A stretch of DNA of 51,450 nt, from assembly GCA_945905295.1 (NCBI GenBank), contig CAMDPX010000021.1:1-51450 (forward strand), read 5' to 3'. The DNA comes from Planctomyces sp. SH-PL62. Its GTDB lineage: Bacteria > Planctomycetota > Planctomycetia > Planctomycetales > Planctomycetaceae. The position numbers were made by a program, and so were the translations under genes. Position 1 is the first letter of the stretch; every line of letters begins with the position of its first letter. The notes beneath the pieces are model-generated. The model saw nothing but the letters and a program-made list of their open reading frames with translations. It searched no databases and was not told the origin of the DNA. This document shows, in pieces, positions 1 through 9,559 of the stretch.

Positions 1-486
1 CACGCTCAGAATCACCCGAAACCCCCGCGTTACCGTGCTTGACCATGCCAGAATGACCTCCGTGAGGAAATCTGACAGCTACGCGCAAACCCCATGCCGT
101 GGTCCGGACAATTCCAACGCAAAATCAAAGTCAGCACCATTGGGCGTCAGCCCCTCGGTGAATTCACCGGGGGGCTGACGCCACCTCGCTCGCCTGTTTC
201 ATTCCAGACACGTGCGGCGTTCGCTTCGTGATCTCGGAGCAGAGACCTCGCCCCAGTCGTGTGGCTCACACTCTCTGCAAAGCCTTAACGATCACGCGAA
301 CCTCTTCGATTCGGCGAAGTCTGCGTCCTCCCGAAACAACTGCGGAGGCTCCGTAGCCCGCAAGGTCGCAACGCGGGTTTCATCCGACTGTCACGATCTT
401 GTCGATGGCATCAATTGTTCGCGGGCCTCTCGACGAATTCGTAGTGCGGTGCTTCCAGCAAGACTCCACACCGCTAGATCGTCAGG
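1..486. other. Non-coding region upstream of the phosphodiesterase gene
   Basis: No convincing gene was found in this stretch. An open frame at 212-508 (+) has no recognisable motif, a composition unlike the neighbouring genes, and overlaps the start of the lipoprotein gene at 487, so it is not called. The only visible structure is a GC-rich palindrome at 143-182, listed separately. The promoter of the downstream gene should lie here, but I see no clear -35/-10 pair. Confidence 0.5.
143..194. repeat. Palindromic element, GAGC family A (degenerate copy)
   Basis: The arms GGCGTCAGCCCC and GGGGCTGACGCC face each other around a GGTGAATTCACC centre. The right flank continues into CTCGCTCGCC, the outer part of family A, while the left flank has lost it. 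Better copies lie at 22284-22362, 50239-50310 and 51391-51450. This looks like a decayed member of the same dispersed family. Confidence 0.8.
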
Positions 487-3400
487 ATGGCAGGGATGCC
501 GGTCGTGAATCGGAACTCGACAAGATTGACCATCGTTTCACGTAGCCACGGCTGGCTCGCGCTGTGCCTGTGCGCGCCGCTGGCACTGCTGGGTTGCACG
601 CACACGGCGTCCTCAACCGGCCATGCCTTCACGAACAGCGCCACAGAGACCAACGGGACCGCCGTCACCGTCCCCGGTACCGTCGGCTGGGTGGACACCG
701 GCCTGCAAGTTGTCGATGGCGAACCGCTCTCGATCACGGCCAGTGGTCGCGTCGTCGTGCGGCAATCCGACCGTTTCGGCCAGAAGTTCGAGGCGACCGT
801 CAGCCCTGAAGGAACCTTCATGGTCCACGACGGCATTCAAGACCAGAGCTTCCCGCTCCCCAGCGGAAATCACGGACCTGCTCCCTGCTTCTGCTTGATG
901 GGCCGCATCGGCGAAAACGGCAAACCATTCTTCGTCGGCAAGCGCAAAAGTTGGCAAGCTTCGAGCAGCGGCCGCTTGCAACTCGCGGTCAACGACTTCG
1001 ATCCCAGCGACAGCGAGGGAGCGTTTCACGCGGAAGTCTCGCGGCCGAAGCTCGTGCAACCGATGAGCTACGAGGAGGTCGTCCCGGGGAACTCGGCCGA
1101 CGGCAAGCCCTTGCCGAATTGCCACGCGGTCGTCTTCTATGTCGATGGCCTGCGCCCCGACGTCGTCCGCGAAATGGCCGCGATGGGACATCTGCCGAAC
1201 ATCAAATCGCTGTTCCTCGACAATGGCTGCTGGATGTCCAACTGCTTCACCGCTTTCCCGTCCGACACGATCACCTCCAACGGCACGATGTGGACCGGCT
1301 GCTTCTCGGACCGGCACGGACTGAAAGGGCAGGTGCGGTTCTGCCGAGAACGGCTCGTCTCGGAATCGTACCTCGATCCGCTCGGCCCCAGCCGCAGTTC
1401 ACGCATGTTGTCGCCACAAGGAGTCGATCGCGCGCTGGTCGATGGCCAATCGACCGTCCGCAAATGGATCTACGGTCACAAAGACGGCCACGCCTGGAAG
1501 CATTCACTCACCAGCGACATCGCGCCGATCTACGAAATCCTGCGCAGCGAAGGCCGCGACTGGTCCACCGGAGTCTTGCCCGTGATGACCGACACGCCTC
1601 CTCCTCTCTGGAGCCGCAGCCTCGCGCGGACCGTGCCGAACCTCAACTCTCATGACGCTTGGAAATACATCGACGACGCGAACGCTAACTACGCCGTCAG
1701 ACAACTGATCCCGCGCGAACAACCGGTGACGATCGTCTGGTTGCCCGAAACCGATTCCGTCAGCCACAAAGAATGCCGCGGCCAATTCGGAGCAACACGC
1801 CGAACGATCGCCCGTGCCGATGAACTCATCGGCCAGATGGTCGCCGAGTTCAAAGCTCAGAATCGACTGCACTCGACCTACTTCTGCCTCGTCAGCGATC
1901 ACGGTCATCACGGCGGACGCACCGGACACCTCTCGCTATTCGACGTTGCCCACGAGTTGTTCTACCGGCCGCGCGAACTCGACGCCGACGGCCGCTGGGT
2001 TGGCGGAGGACTCGGCGTCACCGTGCGGCAACACCGCGAACGAGCTCATCACGACGGCGACGGCTTGCGTCAGTTCGTCTTCATCGACGGTGACTCCGAC
2101 GGAGTCGCCCGCGTCTTCTTTCCCAGAGGGCACTACCGCAGCAACAACTGGACGGGACCGAACCGTGCCGCCGACTTGCTGACCTATCGACTCGCCAAGC
2201 ACTTGCCGCCGATCAATCTCCCCGAGTTCATCGCCCGCGCCGAGTTCAACAACCCCGACGGACAACAGCAGGAACGCGGACGGGACGAACCCGCTCGCTT
2301 GTTTGAGGCCGCCGCGTCTCCGTCACGGCAACGAGCGATTGATCTCGTGCTGATGAAGCTCACCGAGAACTCCCTGTTGATCACGACCGCCGATCGCGGC
2401 TCCGCAGTCATCGAACGACAGCCGCTGGAACGGACATCAACCGACACGATCCGCTGGCAACTGCGGTACTCCGTCGTGACCGATGTGAAGCCGACCGCCG
2501 ACAGACAAGTCACTTACAACGTCGTCGAGCATCCGTTGCGCGACCCGCTCGGCCTCACACAACTCGTCGATGCCAGCTACCTCCGCGAATGGCACAACGA
2601 ACGCGAGTGGCTCGAAACGCAGACCCCCAGCCTGTACCCCGATTCCGTCGTGACCCTCTCGCGGCACATGCTGTGGCAAGAAAACATCGTTCCGCAAGAA
2701 GTCGATGCCGCTCCTGATCTCGTCATCACGGCACGACCCGGCTGGTACTTCGGCAGCGAGAGTTCCCCCGGCACGATGCACGGCTACCCGTTGGCCGATG
2801 CCATGCGAGCCAGCATGTTCGTCGCCGGCCCCAACGTCCGCCGCGGTGCCCGCATCGACTCACCTTGCCGGCTCGTGGACTTGACTCCCACTCTGCTCGA
2901 CATGGTGGGCAGCGGCGTTCCAATGGATCATTTCGACGGTCAACCGATCCGTGCGATCTATCAACCCGATATCCCGCACTTGCCGACCCCGATGTTCTCT
3001 CAACACATCCAACAAAGTCAGTTTCCGATCCAGCTCGCTTCAGCCGATGACTCCAATGGCCTCTCTTCAAAGATCGCGGCTCGCAGCCCCGCCGGCGACA
3101 TCACGTTGACCTCCGGGCAAGTCATGCGCGCCGTCTTTTGGGATTCGGTCGATCTGAAGGCGTGGCAACCGGTCAGCTACCAACCCGTCCCCGAATACCC
3201 GGACCAGCCCCTGACCATCAATCATCCCGCCAGCCCGTATGACCTCAACAACGTCATGTACAACGCGCTGCTGTTCACCGAACTGAGCGTGTTCCGCATC
3301 ATGGACGACGTGATCTCACCGCTGACGCGCGGCCGCCACCCCTTCATCACCGCGACCGACCGCGTCGATCTGGCACTTCGGCACCATCGCAGCGAGTGGG

Positions 3401-3759
3401 TTTCCGAAAGCGCGAACGTCGTCGACCTCACCAACGCGACGATCTGGGATTACCAGATTACCTCGCAAACCAACCTCCGCCGCATCAACGCCGCCGTGGA
3501 TTACGTACAGCGCCGCGAGCAAGACATCGAAGAAAACCTCGGCGATGTCACCGGCCAATCACCACTCCCCACGTCGAAGCTGCTGCACCGCTCTGTCGAT
3601 GCCACCCAACTCGGCTTCTGGAATCTCTACGGTTTCGGCCAACGCACGCTCGTGCAACTGCTCGACGAAACGCTGATCCAAGGCATCGAAAACTCAACCG
3701 ACAGAACGCTCAACGCCGCCCGCCCCATGCCCGCAGAGATTCGAGCGTCCCACAAGTAG
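487..3759 (+). CDS. Lipoprotein phosphodiesterase/phosphatase of the alkaline phosphatase superfamily with N-terminal LecA-like domain
   Basis: This 1090-residue protein begins with a lipoprotein signal whose lipobox LALLGC places the acylated Cys near residue 37, so it should sit on a membrane facing the periplasm. Residues about 60-185 resemble the PA-IL/LecA galactose-binding fold (start WVDTGLQVVDGEPLSI, end LQLAVNDF). From about 214 on, it has the metal-site order of type I phosphodiesterases/nucleotide pyrophosphatases: FYVDGLRPDV (Asp about 220), FPSDTITSNGTMWTG with the likely Ser/Thr nucleophile (about 257-271), ETDSVSH (about 421), SDHGHHGG (about 470), and a C-terminal core LVDLTPTLLDMVG (about 795-808). 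About 250 further C-terminal residues are unassigned. The substrate is unknown. A second ATG at 496 is an alternative start. The TAG stop falls inside the GTAG head of the repeat at 3756. The catalytic superfamily call is solid; the lectin-like call is less so. Confidence 0.8.
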   Translation: MAGMPVVNRNSTRLTIVSRSHGWLALCLCAPLALLGCTHTASSTGHAFTNSATETNGTAVTVPGTVGWVDTGLQVVDGEPLSITASGRVVVRQSDRFGQKFEATVSPEGTFMVHDGIQDQSFPLPSGNHGPAPCFCLMGRIGENGKPFFVGKRKSWQASSSGRLQLAVNDFDPSDSEGAFHAEVSRPKLVQPMSYEEVVPGNSADGKPLPNCHAVVFYVDGLRPDVVREMAAMGHLPNIKSLFLDNGCWMSNCFTAFPSDTITSNGTMWTGCFSDRHGLKGQVRFCRERLVSESYLDPLGPSRSSRMLSPQGVDRALVDGQSTVRKWIYGHKDGHAWKHSLTSDIAPIYEILRSEGRDWSTGVLPVMTDTPPPLWSRSLARTVPNLNSHDAWKYIDDANANYAVRQLIPREQPVTIVWLPETDSVSHKECRGQFGATRRTIARADELIGQMVAEFKAQNRLHSTYFCLVSDHGHHGGRTGHLSLFDVAHELFYRPRELDADGRWVGGGLGVTVRQHRERAHHDGDGLRQFVFIDGDSDGVARVFFPRGHYRSNNWTGPNRAADLLTYRLAKHLPPINLPEFIARAEFNNPDGQQQERGRDEPARLFEAAASPSRQRAIDLVLMKLTENSLLITTADRGSAVIERQPLERTSTDTIRWQLRYSVVTDVKPTADRQVTYNVVEHPLRDPLGLTQLVDASYLREWHNEREWLETQTPSLYPDSVVTLSRHMLWQENIVPQEVDAAPDLVITARPGWYFGSESSPGTMHGYPLADAMRASMFVAGPNVRRGARIDSPCRLVDLTPTLLDMVGSGVPMDHFDGQPIRAIYQPDIPHLPTPMFSQHIQQSQFPIQLASADDSNGLSSKIAARSPAGDITLTSGQVMRAVFWDSVDLKAWQPVSYQPVPEYPDQPLTINHPASPYDLNNVMYNALLFTELSVFRIMDDVISPLTRGRHPFITATDRVDLALRHHRSEWVSESANVVDLTNATIWDYQITSQTNLRRINAAVDYVQRREQDIEENLGDVTGQSPLPTSKLLHRSVDATQLGFWNLYGFGQRTLVQLLDETLIQGIENSTDRTLNAARPMPAEIRASHK

Positions 3760-3779
3760 GTCAGGCTTTCCAGCCTGAC
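3756..3779 (+). repeat. Single REP-like hairpin unit, GTAG family B
   Basis: A GTAG tetranucleotide is followed by an 8-bp hairpin, stem GTCAGGCT with loop TTCC and closing arm AGCCTGAC. The same unit occurs twice, facing each other, at 28724-28803. The TAG of the head is the stop codon of the upstream phosphodiesterase gene. The hairpin may also affect transcript ends between this gene and the convergent cobA-hemD gene. Confidence 0.85.
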
Positions 3780-3832
3780 ACGAACGCTCACCAGCGCACC
3801 GACTCCGGTTCACCCAGCCCGAAAACGCAAAC

Positions 3833-5359
3833 CTACTTCGCGGACTCCACCTGCTGAATCGCCGCCAACATCCCATCCCAAGTGTGCTCCGTCGCTTCAG
3901 CCGACACCGGCAAGCCAACCTCCCGGCAAGCAGCCGAGGTCACGGGACTAATACTCGCGATCCGAATGCACTGTCCTAGCTGCGCTCGCGCCTGCTCCGG
4001 CATCAACCGCGCGACATTGCGAGCAATCGCTGGGCTGCTGACACCGATCCAATCGAGTTGCCCCGCGATCAACCGCTGATTGACGTCATCGGACCAGGCC
4101 GCCACATCATGATGCTGATAGACAACGGCCTCTTCGAGTTGAGCACCTGCCGCCGTCAATTCCGTTCGCAGTACGTACCGCACGCGATTGGCCCGCGCCC
4201 ACAACACTCTTTGCCCGGCCATCTGCGGGCACAACGCAGCAGCCAGATGCTCCGCCCGATAAGTCTCGGGCACGACATCCGCTCGCAATTGAAACTCACG
4301 CAGCGCCGCCGCCGTAGACGGACCGATGGTCGCCAGTCGCGCCTTGCCAAGCTTCCGCGAGTCGCCCCCCAATTCCCAAAGGCGACCCAACAACGCTCGC
4401 ACGCCGTTCGCACTCGTAAAAACAATCCAGTCGAACTCGCCGATCCGCCGCAGAACCTCATCCACCGCATCCCATGTCTCTGGAGGCTCAATCTCCAACG
4501 TCGGCATCAACACAGCCTCCGCTCCCAACTCAAAGATGCGGTCGATCTGTGCGTCCGCTTGTTCGTCCGCGCGTGTCACACCAATCCGTCGCCCGAACAA
4601 CGGCCGCTTCTCGAACCACGCGAGCTGTTCGCGTTGCAGCACACACTCACCAATCACAATCAACGAAGGGGGACGCAGACCAGCAGACGCGACGTGTTCC
4701 GCAATTGCTCCCAGCGGTGCCGTCACTGTTTGCTGCGACGGCAAACTCGCGTGGCTGATAACCGCCACCGGCGTCGCCGCATTCTTGCCCGCCGCGATCA
4801 ACGCTTCTGCGATCTGCGACAGACGATGCCAACCCATGTAGAACACCAGCGTCCCCGGAAACGCGGCGAGCACTCGGTAATCCAAACTCGGCGAGTCCTT
4901 CGCCGGGTCTTCATGCCCGGTGATGAACGCCACCGCCGACGCATGATCGCGGTGTGTCACCGAGAACCCCGCATACTCTCCCGCCGCGACCGCCGCGGTC
5001 ACACCCGGCACAACCTCGAACGGAATCCCCGCCGCTGCCAACGCCGCCGCCTCTTCGCTGCCTCGGCCGAACACGAACGGATCGCCCCCCTTCAACCGAA
5101 CCACCGTCTTCCCGGCTTGCGCCGCCGCGATCAGTCGCCGATTGATCTCCTCCTGATCCAGCCGACGCTCACGACCATCCGAGACCCGACATGTTCGCTC
5201 CGCACGGGCCTTCGAATGCCGCAACAAAATTGGATTCACCAAGCCGTCGTACAACACGACATCCGCTCGGCGCAGACACTCCAATCCGCGCAGCGTCAGC
5301 AACCCCGGATCTCCCGGCCCCGCACCCACCAAATAGACCGTGCCGATCGACGCTGACAA
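3833..5359 (-). CDS. Uroporphyrinogen-III C-methyltransferase / uroporphyrinogen-III synthase fusion (CobA-HemD)
   Basis: A 508-residue fusion protein of tetrapyrrole biosynthesis. Residues about 1-250 are a SAM-dependent uroporphyrinogen-III methyltransferase with the signature VYLVGAGPGDPGLLTLRG at the N-terminus, VRLKGGDPFVFGRG near residue 90, and THRDHASAVAFITGHE later in the domain. Residues about 255-505 match uroporphyrinogen-III synthase in size and pattern (GRRIGVTRADEQA start, VFTSANGVRALL, ATIGPSTAAAL). The protein would cyclise hydroxymethylbilane to uroporphyrinogen III and methylate it towards precorrin-2, feeding sirohaem or cobalamin. The start is TTG at 5359, chosen because GAAGGAGG lies a few bases upstream. 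The rplQ terminator separates it from the ribosomal cluster, so it probably has its own promoter between 5360 and 5420. Comparable fusions are known in several bacterial groups. Confidence 0.93.
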   Translation of the reverse strand: MSASIGTVYLVGAGPGDPGLLTLRGLECLRRADVVLYDGLVNPILLRHSKARAERTCRVSDGRERRLDQEEINRRLIAAAQAGKTVVRLKGGDPFVFGRGSEEAAALAAAGIPFEVVPGVTAAVAAGEYAGFSVTHRDHASAVAFITGHEDPAKDSPSLDYRVLAAFPGTLVFYMGWHRLSQIAEALIAAGKNAATPVAVISHASLPSQQTVTAPLGAIAEHVASAGLRPPSLIVIGECVLQREQLAWFEKRPLFGRRIGVTRADEQADAQIDRIFELGAEAVLMPTLEIEPPETWDAVDEVLRRIGEFDWIVFTSANGVRALLGRLWELGGDSRKLGKARLATIGPSTAAALREFQLRADVVPETYRAEHLAAALCPQMAGQRVLWARANRVRYVLRTELTAAGAQLEEAVVYQHHDVAAWSDDVNQRLIAGQLDWIGVSSPAIARNVARLMPEQARAQLGQCIRIASISPVTSAACREVGLPVSAEATEHTWDGMLAAIQQVESAK

Positions 5360-5423
5360 AGGAAGCCTCCTTCACATCGCGACTCGATTCGCGTCACTGA
5401 GCGTATCGGTGACTCCACCAACG

Positions 5424-5456
5424 AAAAAGCCCGGCGACTTTGCAGCCACCGGGCTT
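5424..5456 (-). terminator. Rho-independent terminator of the ribosomal cluster
   Basis: Read on the minus strand just after the rplQ stop at 5476, an 8-bp stem AAGCCCGG/CCGGGCTT closes a 14-base loop, and its 3' arm runs into a TTTTT tract. Position, stem and T-run fit an intrinsic terminator ending the rpsJ-to-rplQ transcript. Confidence 0.85.
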
Positions 5457-5475
5457 GAATGAATTCCGAGTCGCG

Positions 5476-6018
5476 CTAGCTCTTGCTCTCGACCGTCAAT
5501 CGAGTCGGCTCACCAACGAACTCGATGTATGCCAAGTAGGCTCCGTCCGCCAAACGACGTTTCGCGATCTTCGCCACCCGGGTGTATCCGCCTGGACGAT
5601 CTTCAAAACGCGGGGCAATTTGCTCAATCAACAGGATCACGGCCTTCTTGCTGCGGAGAACATCAAACAGTTGGCGGCGACGTTGAATATATTTGCCCTG
5701 CTCCTTCAACCACGCCTGCCCGGCATCGGTCGCTCGCCACTTCTTGTGGTCGTCACTCCCACGTTCATGCGGGCTCTTAATCTTATTTGCGATGTCGAGA
5801 CACTTCTTCGCCTTCACGGCAGTCGTCACCAACTTCTCAACAAACGGCCGGACTTCCTTCGCCTTCGCCAAGGTCGTGCGAATCCGACCACTGGCCTTCG
5901 CCGCTCCTGCCACTTCTTGATCGAGTGTCAAAATCAGCGCGCGAGTCAAATTGCGCATCAACGCCCGACGATGCGTACCCGTTCGCCCGAGATGCCGGCC
6001 TTTAAGTCTGTGACGCAT
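5476..6018 (-). CDS. rplQ: Large-subunit ribosomal protein bL17
   Basis: Lies at the polypeptide-exit side of the large subunit. The N-terminus MRHRLKGRHLGRTGTHR is the family signature, and the C-terminal half carries the conserved RFEDRPGGYTRVAKI and AYLAYIEFVG segments. The start is ATG at 6018; a TTG two codons upstream is not needed because L17 proteins begin MRHR. At 180 residues it is clearly longer than the roughly 125 of Escherichia coli. The extra 40 or so residues form a charged insertion (about 68-112, containing HERGSDDHKKWRATDAG) before the conserved C-terminal region. It is the last gene of the cluster, 93 bases after rpoA, and is followed directly by the terminator. Confidence 0.97.
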   Translation of the reverse strand: MRHRLKGRHLGRTGTHRRALMRNLTRALILTLDQEVAGAAKASGRIRTTLAKAKEVRPFVEKLVTTAVKAKKCLDIANKIKSPHERGSDDHKKWRATDAGQAWLKEQGKYIQRRRQLFDVLRSKKAVILLIEQIAPRFEDRPGGYTRVAKIAKRRLADGAYLAYIEFVGEPTRLTVESKS

Positions 6019-6111
6019 GATCAATCACCCAACTCTTTCTTCGTCTCTCTTCGTTCGTCGCAAATCCGCGTTGAGGTTCAGTCTCTCGACCAATCCCACA
6101 ACCCAACCAAC

Positions 6112-7131
6112 CTATGATCTCGCCGCCATCGAACGAGACACCTTCATGCCCAATCGCAGACCGATCAGGCTTAAACGCTCGCGAACTTCGACCAAAGTCG
6201 TCTCACCAAAGTTCCGCACCTGCAACAACTGATCTTCGCTGCGAGTCACCAAATCGCGGATCGTGTTGATCCCTTCCGACTCCAGGCAGTTGGTCGCTCG
6301 CACGGACAAGTTCAGCTCGGCCAAACTTTGATTGAGCTTCTCTTCCAATTCCAAATCCACCGGCGAGTATCCGGTCGCGTCCATCATGCCACGCAGACCG
6401 CCTTCTGGACTGATCTCCGCGCCAGCTTCCCGGAACGAAACGAATGGCGTGAGGTGCTTCCGAAGAATCTTGGCCGCCTCGACGACAGCCATTTCCGGAG
6501 AAATGGTCCCGTTGGTCCAGACTTCCAGAATCAATTTGTCGTAGTTCGTGCGTTGACCGACACGGCAATCTTCAATCTTGTAACGCACACGGACAACCGG
6601 CGAAAAAATTGCGTCGAGCAACAGTAAGCCGGGTTCTTCATCGTGCGCGGCATGATACTCGGACGACGGAATGTATCCGCGTCCGTTTTCAACGGTCAGT
6701 TCCATGTTGAACGGCACGTCATCGGTCATCGTGGCGATGATCATGCTCTTGTTGAGCACTTCGACCTGATCGCTGCAAATGATGTCGCCAGCCGTGACAA
6801 CGCCGCGTTGATGCCGCTCGATCCGCAAAATCTTCTGCGTTGAACTGTGGTTCTTGACGACGGCCGACTTGACGTTCAAGCAAATGTCGGTGACATCCTC
6901 AACGACCCCAGGCACGGTCGTGAATTCGTGCTGCACACCTTGAATCCGCACCTTGGTGATTGAACTACCTTCCAAGCTGGTCAACATAATCCGCCGCAAG
7001 CTATTGCCAATCGTCGCACCAAAACCACGTTCGAATGGTTCGGCGACGAACATGCCGTAAGTCGGAGTGGCTGTTGTGGGTAGCAACTGCACTTTGCTCG
7101 GAAGTTCCAGACCTCGCCAACGAATTCGCAT
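6112..7131 (-). CDS. rpoA: DNA-directed RNA polymerase subunit alpha
   Basis: Assembly platform of RNA polymerase. The N-terminal domain (about 1-230) holds [20 protein letters not shown], which dimerises alpha. The C-terminal domain (about 265-335) holds the helix-hairpin-helix segment [19 protein letters not shown] and [15 protein letters not shown], which contacts UP elements and activators. The open frame extends 12 codons upstream, but the start is placed at 7131 because GGGAGGT lies just before that ATG and the family begins MRIRWRG. Length is 339 residues, close to normal. The usual upstream neighbour rpsD is absent: rpsK precedes it directly. Confidence 0.98.
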   Translation of the reverse strand: MRIRWRGLELPSKVQLLPTTATPTYGMFVAEPFERGFGATIGNSLRRIMLTSLEGSSITKVRIQGVQHEFTTVPGVVEDVTDICLNVKSAVVKNHSSTQKILRIERHQRGVVTAGDIICSDQVEVLNKSMIIATMTDDVPFNMELTVENGRGYIPSSEYHAAHDEEPGLLLLDAIFSPVVRVRYKIEDCRVGQRTNYDKLILEVWTNGTISPEMAVVEAAKILRKHLTPFVSFREAGAEISPEGGLRGMMDATGYSPVDLELEEKLNQSLAELNLSVRATNCLESEGINTIRDLVTRSEDQLLQVRNFGETTLVEVRERLSLIGLRLGMKVSRSMAARS

Positions 7132-7196
7132 CGCAAACCTCCCTAGAAAACCGCACTCTGATTCCAAGACAAACGTCTGTCAGCCGCCGTTACAAA

Positions 7197-7574
<378 letters not shown>

Positions 7575-7615
7575 TGTTCCGCCCCTCTATTGGAGTTCAG
7601 CCGTTAGGCTCGAGC

Positions 7616-8002
7616 CTAGTGCTTCATGTCCTTGACGCCCTTCTTACCGGCGACTGTCTTCTTCACACCTTTGCGTGTGCGAGCATTCGTTCGTGTTCGC
7701 TGGCCGCGAACCGGCAAGTTGCGGCGATGCCGCATTCCGCGATAACTCTTGATGTCCTTCAACCGGCCGATGTCCTGCTGAATCGCCCGACGCAACTGAC
7801 CTTCGGCCAACACCTCTTTGTCGAGGTATGTGTTGATCTTGGCGACATTGTCGTCAGTCAGTTGGCCGGCCTTCATGCACGGATCGATGCCCATCTGATG
7901 GCACAACCGCAGCGCGACCTTCTGTCCCACGCCGTACAAGTACGACAGCGAAATATACACGAACTTGTCGTTCGGAATATCGACACCCTGAATACGTGGC
8001 AT
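7616..8002 (-). CDS. rpsM: Small-subunit ribosomal protein uS13
   Basis: 30S head protein contacting the 50S subunit and P-site tRNA. 128 residues: MPRIQGVDIPNDKFVYISL at the start, YGVGQKVALRLC helix-turn motif, YRGMRHRRNLPVRGQRT loop and a lysine-rich tail KKTVAGKKGVKD. A GGGAGAGG ribosome binding site lies just before the ATG and overlaps the end of rpmJ. Length is normal. Confidence 0.98.
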   Translation of the reverse strand: MPRIQGVDIPNDKFVYISLSYLYGVGQKVALRLCHQMGIDPCMKAGQLTDDNVAKINTYLDKEVLAEGQLRRAIQQDIGRLKDIKSYRGMRHRRNLPVRGQRTRTNARTRKGVKKTVAGKKGVKDMKH

Positions 8003-8013
8003 CGTTCCTCTCC

Positions 8014-8130
8014 CTAACCTTGGCGTTGCTTGTGGCGTGGATCAAGACGGCAGACAACGTACATGCGACCGCGACGCCGCACGATTTTGCAGCCCTCACA
8101 GATTCGCCGAATGCTCGACCGAACTTTCAT
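8014..8130 (-). CDS. rpmJ: Large-subunit ribosomal protein bL36, zinc-binding form
   Basis: A 38-residue gene starting [19 protein letters not shown] and ending RHKQRQG. The Cys-X2-Cys pair at 11 and 14, with Cys27 and His33, forms the single zinc site of the classical (C+) bL36. It lies 18 bases after secY and just before rpsM, as in the Escherichia coli spc arrangement; adk, map and infA, often found here, are absent. Confidence 0.97.
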   Translation of the reverse strand: MKVRSSIRRICEGCKIVRRRGRMYVVCRLDPRHKQRQG

Positions 8131-8148
8131 GACAACCTCGAATCTTTT

Positions 8149-9489
8149 CTAACCTTCGGTCAGGCCCGCCTGATTCCGCACCAGCAGATGGCTGTCAATG
8201 CGTTGAATCAAGTCGATCGACACTGACACGACAATCAACAAACCGGTACCACCGTAAAAACCGGCGATCAACGGATTCACGTTAATGACCTTCCCCACAA
8301 TGCTGGGGGAAATCGCTAACAAACTCAAGAAGGCCGCCCCGACAAACGTGACCCGGACAATAACTTGCTCCAGGTACTTTGAGGTGCGTTCACCCGGACG
8401 ATATCCCGGAATGAAGCTGCCATAGTCTTTAAGATTCTGGGCAATCTCTTTCGGATTGAACGTGACCGCCGCCCAAAAATACGAGAAGAAGAAAATCAGC
8501 CCGGCATAACTGAGGTAGTAAACGGCAGGCAGAGCAAAGAACTCATTGAGATAGGGGACGCTCCAATTCTCAATCAACTGATGATACAGGTAACTGGGAA
8601 TCATCAGCAGGCTTGAGGCGAAAATGATCGGCATGACTCCCGACTGATTCAACTTCAGTGGCAAGAAGTGCTCTGCCCCACCAAACATGCGACGTCCACG
8701 GACATGCTTCGCGCTCTGAATTGGAATTCTTCGTTGAGCCTGTGTGACGAAAACCACACCTAACACGATCGCCACGAACAACCCCGCCAACAGCAGGATT
8801 CGGTCAATGCCACTATCAGAACCAATCGACACGCCCTGTGTGAGCACCGGTTTGAACAATTCAAAGACGGCGCTCGGCATTTGAGCCATGATGCCCGCCA
8901 TAATCAGCAAACTAATCCCGTTGCCGATTCCGAACGCATCAATTTGCTCGCCAATCCACATTAAAAACATCGTCCCAGCGGTCATCATCAGAGCCGTAGA
9001 AATAATATCAAAAGGCCCGCCACAACCATCTAAAACCAGGCTGCTGCCGGTTAATGACCCGCGTGACATCGTCATCACCCAACCGACGCTTTGCACAAAC
9101 GCGACGGGAACTGTGATCTGCCGGGTCAATTCATTGATGCGACGACGACCGGACTCGCCTTCCTTTTGAAGGCGTTCCAACGGCGGATAAACCGTGGCTA
9201 AAAGCTGAAACACGATCGAGCACGAAATGTAGGGCATGATCCCCAGACCAAAGATCGTGCTGTAGCCCACCTGGCTGGCAGAGAACAGCGATGCCGTTTG
9301 CAGAATCTGACCTAACGCTCCGCCCTGGCCTTGAGCGACATTCGCAATCGTCTCTTTCAAGCGGGCTTGGTTGACGATCGGCAGCGGCACCCAAAATCCC
9401 AAGCGATACACCGCCAGCAACACTGCCGTTAGGAGCAGTTTGCGGCGGAGATCAGGGATTGCCAGAATGGCCACTAACTTCTGGATCAT
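8149..9489 (-). CDS. secY: Protein translocase subunit SecY
   Basis: Channel-forming subunit of the Sec translocon in the cytoplasmic membrane. 446 residues with about ten hydrophobic segments. Visible landmarks are the N-terminal LRRKLLLTAVLLAVYRLGFW, the plug/TM2 region GYSTIFGLGIMPYISCSIVF, the cytoplasmic loop LERLQKEGESGRRRINELTRQ, and late segments FYGGTGLLIVVSVSIDLIQR. The ATG at 9489 is preferred over the adjoining GTG at 9490-9492. It is in its normal place, after rplO. Confidence 0.98.
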   Translation of the reverse strand: MIQKLVAILAIPDLRRKLLLTAVLLAVYRLGFWVPLPIVNQARLKETIANVAQGQGGALGQILQTASLFSASQVGYSTIFGLGIMPYISCSIVFQLLATVYPPLERLQKEGESGRRRINELTRQITVPVAFVQSVGWVMTMSRGSLTGSSLVLDGCGGPFDIISTALMMTAGTMFLMWIGEQIDAFGIGNGISLLIMAGIMAQMPSAVFELFKPVLTQGVSIGSDSGIDRILLLAGLFVAIVLGVVFVTQAQRRIPIQSAKHVRGRRMFGGAEHFLPLKLNQSGVMPIIFASSLLMIPSYLYHQLIENWSVPYLNEFFALPAVYYLSYAGLIFFFSYFWAAVTFNPKEIAQNLKDYGSFIPGYRPGERTSKYLEQVIVRVTFVGAAFLSLLAISPSIVGKVINVNPLIAGFYGGTGLLIVVSVSIDLIQRIDSHLLVRNQAGLTEG

Positions 9490-9559
9490 CACTCACTCAG
9501 AGGGACTCAGCCCTCAATACGAACACCGTGGGTTGGTTTGGCGAACTCTTACGGGGAGT

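Noticed and set aside
212-508. Small plus-strand open frame before the phosphodiesterase gene
   Set aside because: No family motif, unusual Ser/Arg/Cys-rich composition, and it overlaps the start of the supported gene.
4058-5356. Long open frame on the plus strand (432 codons) opposite the cobA-hemD gene
   Set aside because: It is antisense to a well-supported fusion enzyme, has Arg/Gln/His-rich composition typical of an antisense shadow in GC-rich DNA, and shows no motif.
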